Positions 42,506 through 43,959 of a stretch of 43,959 bases of DNA are shown piece by piece. How positions within the stretch are numbered: the stretch's first letter is position 1; the number at the start of each line of letters is the position of its first letter. The notes under the pieces were generated by a model. That model had not been told where the DNA came from. It saw nothing but the letters and a program-made list of their open reading frames with translations, and searched no databases. Both the position numbers and the translations under genes were made by a program. The stretch comes from VYFG01 sp022827325 (GTDB taxonomy: Bacteria; Pseudomonadota; Gammaproteobacteria; Arenicellales; Poriferihabitantaceae): the NCBI GenBank assembly GCA_022827325.1, contig JAJDTE010000017.1, positions 1-43,959 of the forward strand, in the 5' to 3' direction.

Positions 42506-43162
42506 GTGCTGAGTTTTGCCGAAGAGATCATGCTCCTGCTCCTCGAAGATGAGGACGGGAGATTTGTGCATGCTCCGGACCATTACCTGAGATGTGTGCT
42601 GTCCGGCGCTGTTCTGATGGATCTTGCACTGAAAGGCAAGATCGACACGGACCTGGATACCCTGGTCATCATCGACCCGGAGCCGACCGGCGACGACCTT
42701 CTGGATCCAATTCTCGAACGCCTCACGAAAGAGGGGGAAGACCATGATGCCCAGTACTGGGTCGAGCATTGCCAGAGTCTTTCCGGAGAAATCCGCGAGA
42801 AGGCGCTTGCCCGATTGTGTGAAAGGGGAATACTGAGCCAGGAGGATGACCGGTTCCTCTGGGTTTTCAAGTCCCGCCGCTACCCGGTAGTGGACGGACA
42901 GGCCGAACGGGAGGTGAAGCTTCGCATCATGTCGATCCTGTTCAGCGATGAAATCCCCGACCCCCGTGATATCGCGATCGTCGGCCTGATGGACGCAGGC
43001 GGCCTGTTCAAGTATCTGCTTTCCGAACGGGAGCTGAAGGGCGTCGCGGAGCGGATCGAGCAGGTCAGGAACATGGACCTGATCGGGCAGGCCGTGACGG
43101 TTTCCGTGAGGGAGATCGAAAGACAGCTTGCACAGGTGACGATGGCGGCCGCGCGAATCTGA
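42506..43162 (+). CDS. GPP34 (GOLPH3/Vps74-like) family protein
   Basis: A 218-residue protein starting at the second GTG (42506), six bases after a GAGG; a GTG at 42500 is the alternative. The N-terminus SFAEEIMLLLLEDEDGRF is the GPP34 opening, followed by SGAVLMDLALKGKIDTD and later ALARLCERGILSQEDDRFLWVFKSRRYPVVDGQAE, which is the family pattern around the phosphoinositide-binding loop of eukaryotic GOLPH3. Many bacteria have such proteins, usually without known function. The local palindromic promoter suggests regulated expression. Confidence 0.82.
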   Translation: MLSFAEEIMLLLLEDEDGRFVHAPDHYLRCVLSGAVLMDLALKGKIDTDLDTLVIIDPEPTGDDLLDPILERLTKEGEDHDAQYWVEHCQSLSGEIREKALARLCERGILSQEDDRFLWVFKSRRYPVVDGQAEREVKLRIMSILFSDEIPDPRDIAIVGLMDAGGLFKYLLSERELKGVAERIEQVRNMDLIGQAVTVSVREIERQLAQVTMAAARI

Positions 43163-43178
43163 GAACCCTCGCCCTTGC

Positions 43179-43203
43179 GGCCGGTTCTGGGGCGGAGCCG
43201 GCC
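43179..43203. terminator. Possible hairpin after the GPP34 gene
   Basis: GGCCGG pairs with CCGGCC across a 13-bp loop, followed by CCCTTT. It lies 17 bases after the stop, between convergent genes. Weak T-run, so low certainty. Confidence 0.3.
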
Positions 43204-43271
43204 CCTTTCGCCTCCGCCATCATCCGCTGACATCCGGCTCCCGCCGGATCCTGCAGCGATCCAGCCGGCGT

Positions 43272-43959
43272 TTATCCTGCGTTTTTCCGGCGGCGCTGCA
43301 CCAGATAAACCAGTCCCAGCACCAGCAGGGCCGGGATATAGAACACTTCCTTCGGCAGGCGGTCCTTCTCCTTGCGGATGGTCGCCACCCGGACCGGTTC
43401 ATCCACGTAATAGTCGAAGGACTTGCCGATGGATTCAAAATACGGAGTGCCGGGGAACGGCTCCTCGATTCTTGCAAGTCCGTCCTCCACCACCACCGTC
43501 AGGCCCGCGGACTCGAGCCGCTTGGTGGCCTCCTGCCGGTTCCCCGTGGGCACCAGGATCGTGGTGCTGGCCTTCTCGCCGGTGTCGAAATCCGGTCCCT
43601 CCACGACCATTGTCAGGATGCCATCCGTGGGAGTGGCCTCCACGACCTCGTAGATCCGGGTGGGTTCGATGTCCTCGTAGGGCGGGTCAACACGGTCAAG
43701 CCAGAACCCCGGCCGAAACAGGGTGAACGCAACCAGAAGGAGGAAAAAGGACTCCCACAGACGGTTGCGGGTAACGAACCACCCCTGGGTGGCCGAAGCG
43801 AACAGCATCATTGCGATGACCGCGACGACAAAGATGAAAACCGCCTTCATGGGCGAGACATCGATGAGCAGCAGCTCGGTGTTGAAGATGAACAGGAACG
43901 GCAGCAGGGCCGTTCGGATATCGTAGGCGAATCCCTGCACGCCGGTCCGGATGGGGTCA
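43272..43959 (-). CDS. TRAP transporter fused permease (4TM/12TM), C-terminal part with DUF3394
   Basis: Visible only from within the protein; the N-terminus is beyond the right edge, so about 228 residues are present. The frame enters as DPIRTGVQGFAYDIRTALLPFLFIFNTELLLI, the typical end of the fused TRAP permease. It then has helices (VAVIAMMLFASATQGWF and FFLLLVAFTLF) and the DUF3394 tail with EGPDFDTGEKASTTILVP. A GTG at 43940 is an internal codon, not the start. TRAP fused permeases import organic acids with a periplasmic binding protein. Confidence 0.85.
   Translation of the reverse strand, partial: DPIRTGVQGFAYDIRTALLPFLFIFNTELLLIDVSPMKAVFIFVVAVIAMMLFASATQGWFVTRNRLWESFFLLLVAFTLFRPGFWLDRVDPPYEDIEPTRIYEVVEATPTDGILTMVVEGPDFDTGEKASTTILVPTGNRQEATKRLESAGLTVVVEDGLARIEEPFPGTPYFESIGKSFDYYVDEPVRVATIRKEKDRLPKEVFYIPALLVLGLVYLVQRRRKNAG

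Noticed and set aside
1..43959. CRISPR arrays, rRNA or tRNA genes
   Set aside because: No regularly spaced repeats, and no cloverleaf or rRNA-like stretch was found in the intergenic regions on reading.
43940..43959. GTG at 43940 as the start of the TRAP gene
   Set aside because: The frame upstream of it up to the window edge continues the conserved permease sequence, so the true start is outside.

Overview
The window looks like chromosome of a GC-rich gammaproteobacterium with a chemolithotrophic, sulfur-oxidising and probably halotolerant lifestyle. This rests on a thiocyanate hydrolase locus, a sulfur-transfer cluster (DsrE-like, TusA, SQR-like), a multisubunit Na+/H+ (Mrp/Mnh) antiporter, and a TRAP permease. 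No rRNA, tRNA or CRISPR array was recognised. All identifications come from reading the sequence and family knowledge; no search was run.

Layout. (1) 1-3758, minus strand: Mrp antiporter operon mnhE-F-G-(DUF4040/MbhE-like/MnhB fusion)-C-D, start-stop overlapped and running off the left edge, with a perfect 17-bp palindrome upstream. (2) 4204-4467: small two-helix membrane protein. (3) 4580-11054: thiocyanate unit. A CynR-like LysR regulator is divergent from scnB-scnA-scnC, followed by a P15K-like cobalt activator and a complete NrtABC/SsuABC-type importer (ATPase, Tat-exported binding protein, permease). Two long palindromes lie in the divergent promoter. (4) 11397-13641: DsrE-like, TusA, SQR-like flavoprotein and DUF1641, a plausible route for sulfur released from thiocyanate. 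(5) 14003-21469: housekeeping-like or uncertain genes: hypothetical, GST, small acidic protein, PhzF, methyltransferase, CpdA-like phosphodiesterase, an unrecognised Tat-exported protein, PIN-PhoH ATPase. (6) 21588-27046: DoeB-like deacylase, class I aminotransferase and an 809-aa FAD/GcvT oxidoreductase, probably amine or osmolyte catabolism.

(7) 27090-42113: a probable genomic island. Its left side has an 860-bp IS5-family element with matched inverted repeats and TA target duplication, an integrase truncated by that element, and a Phd/ParE toxin-antitoxin pair. Its right side has two decayed transposase remnants. Between them is a two-armed catabolic cluster. The left operon encodes a GcvT-like protein, two acyl-CoA synthetases and two enoyl-CoA hydratases; the right arm encodes a second GcvT-like protein and a non-pyrrolysine MttB-family methyltransferase. 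Each arm has its own divergent GcvA-like LysR regulator with palindromic sites. The simplest reading is demethylation of a methylated onium carboxylate (betaine- or sulfonium-type), with methyl transfer to tetrahydrofolate and CoA-dependent processing of the carbon skeleton. This is the best candidate for an undescribed system here.

(8) 42114-43959: a GPP34 (GOLPH3-like) protein behind a palindrome overlapping a TATAAT box, then the C-terminal DUF3394 end of a fused TRAP permease entering from the right edge.
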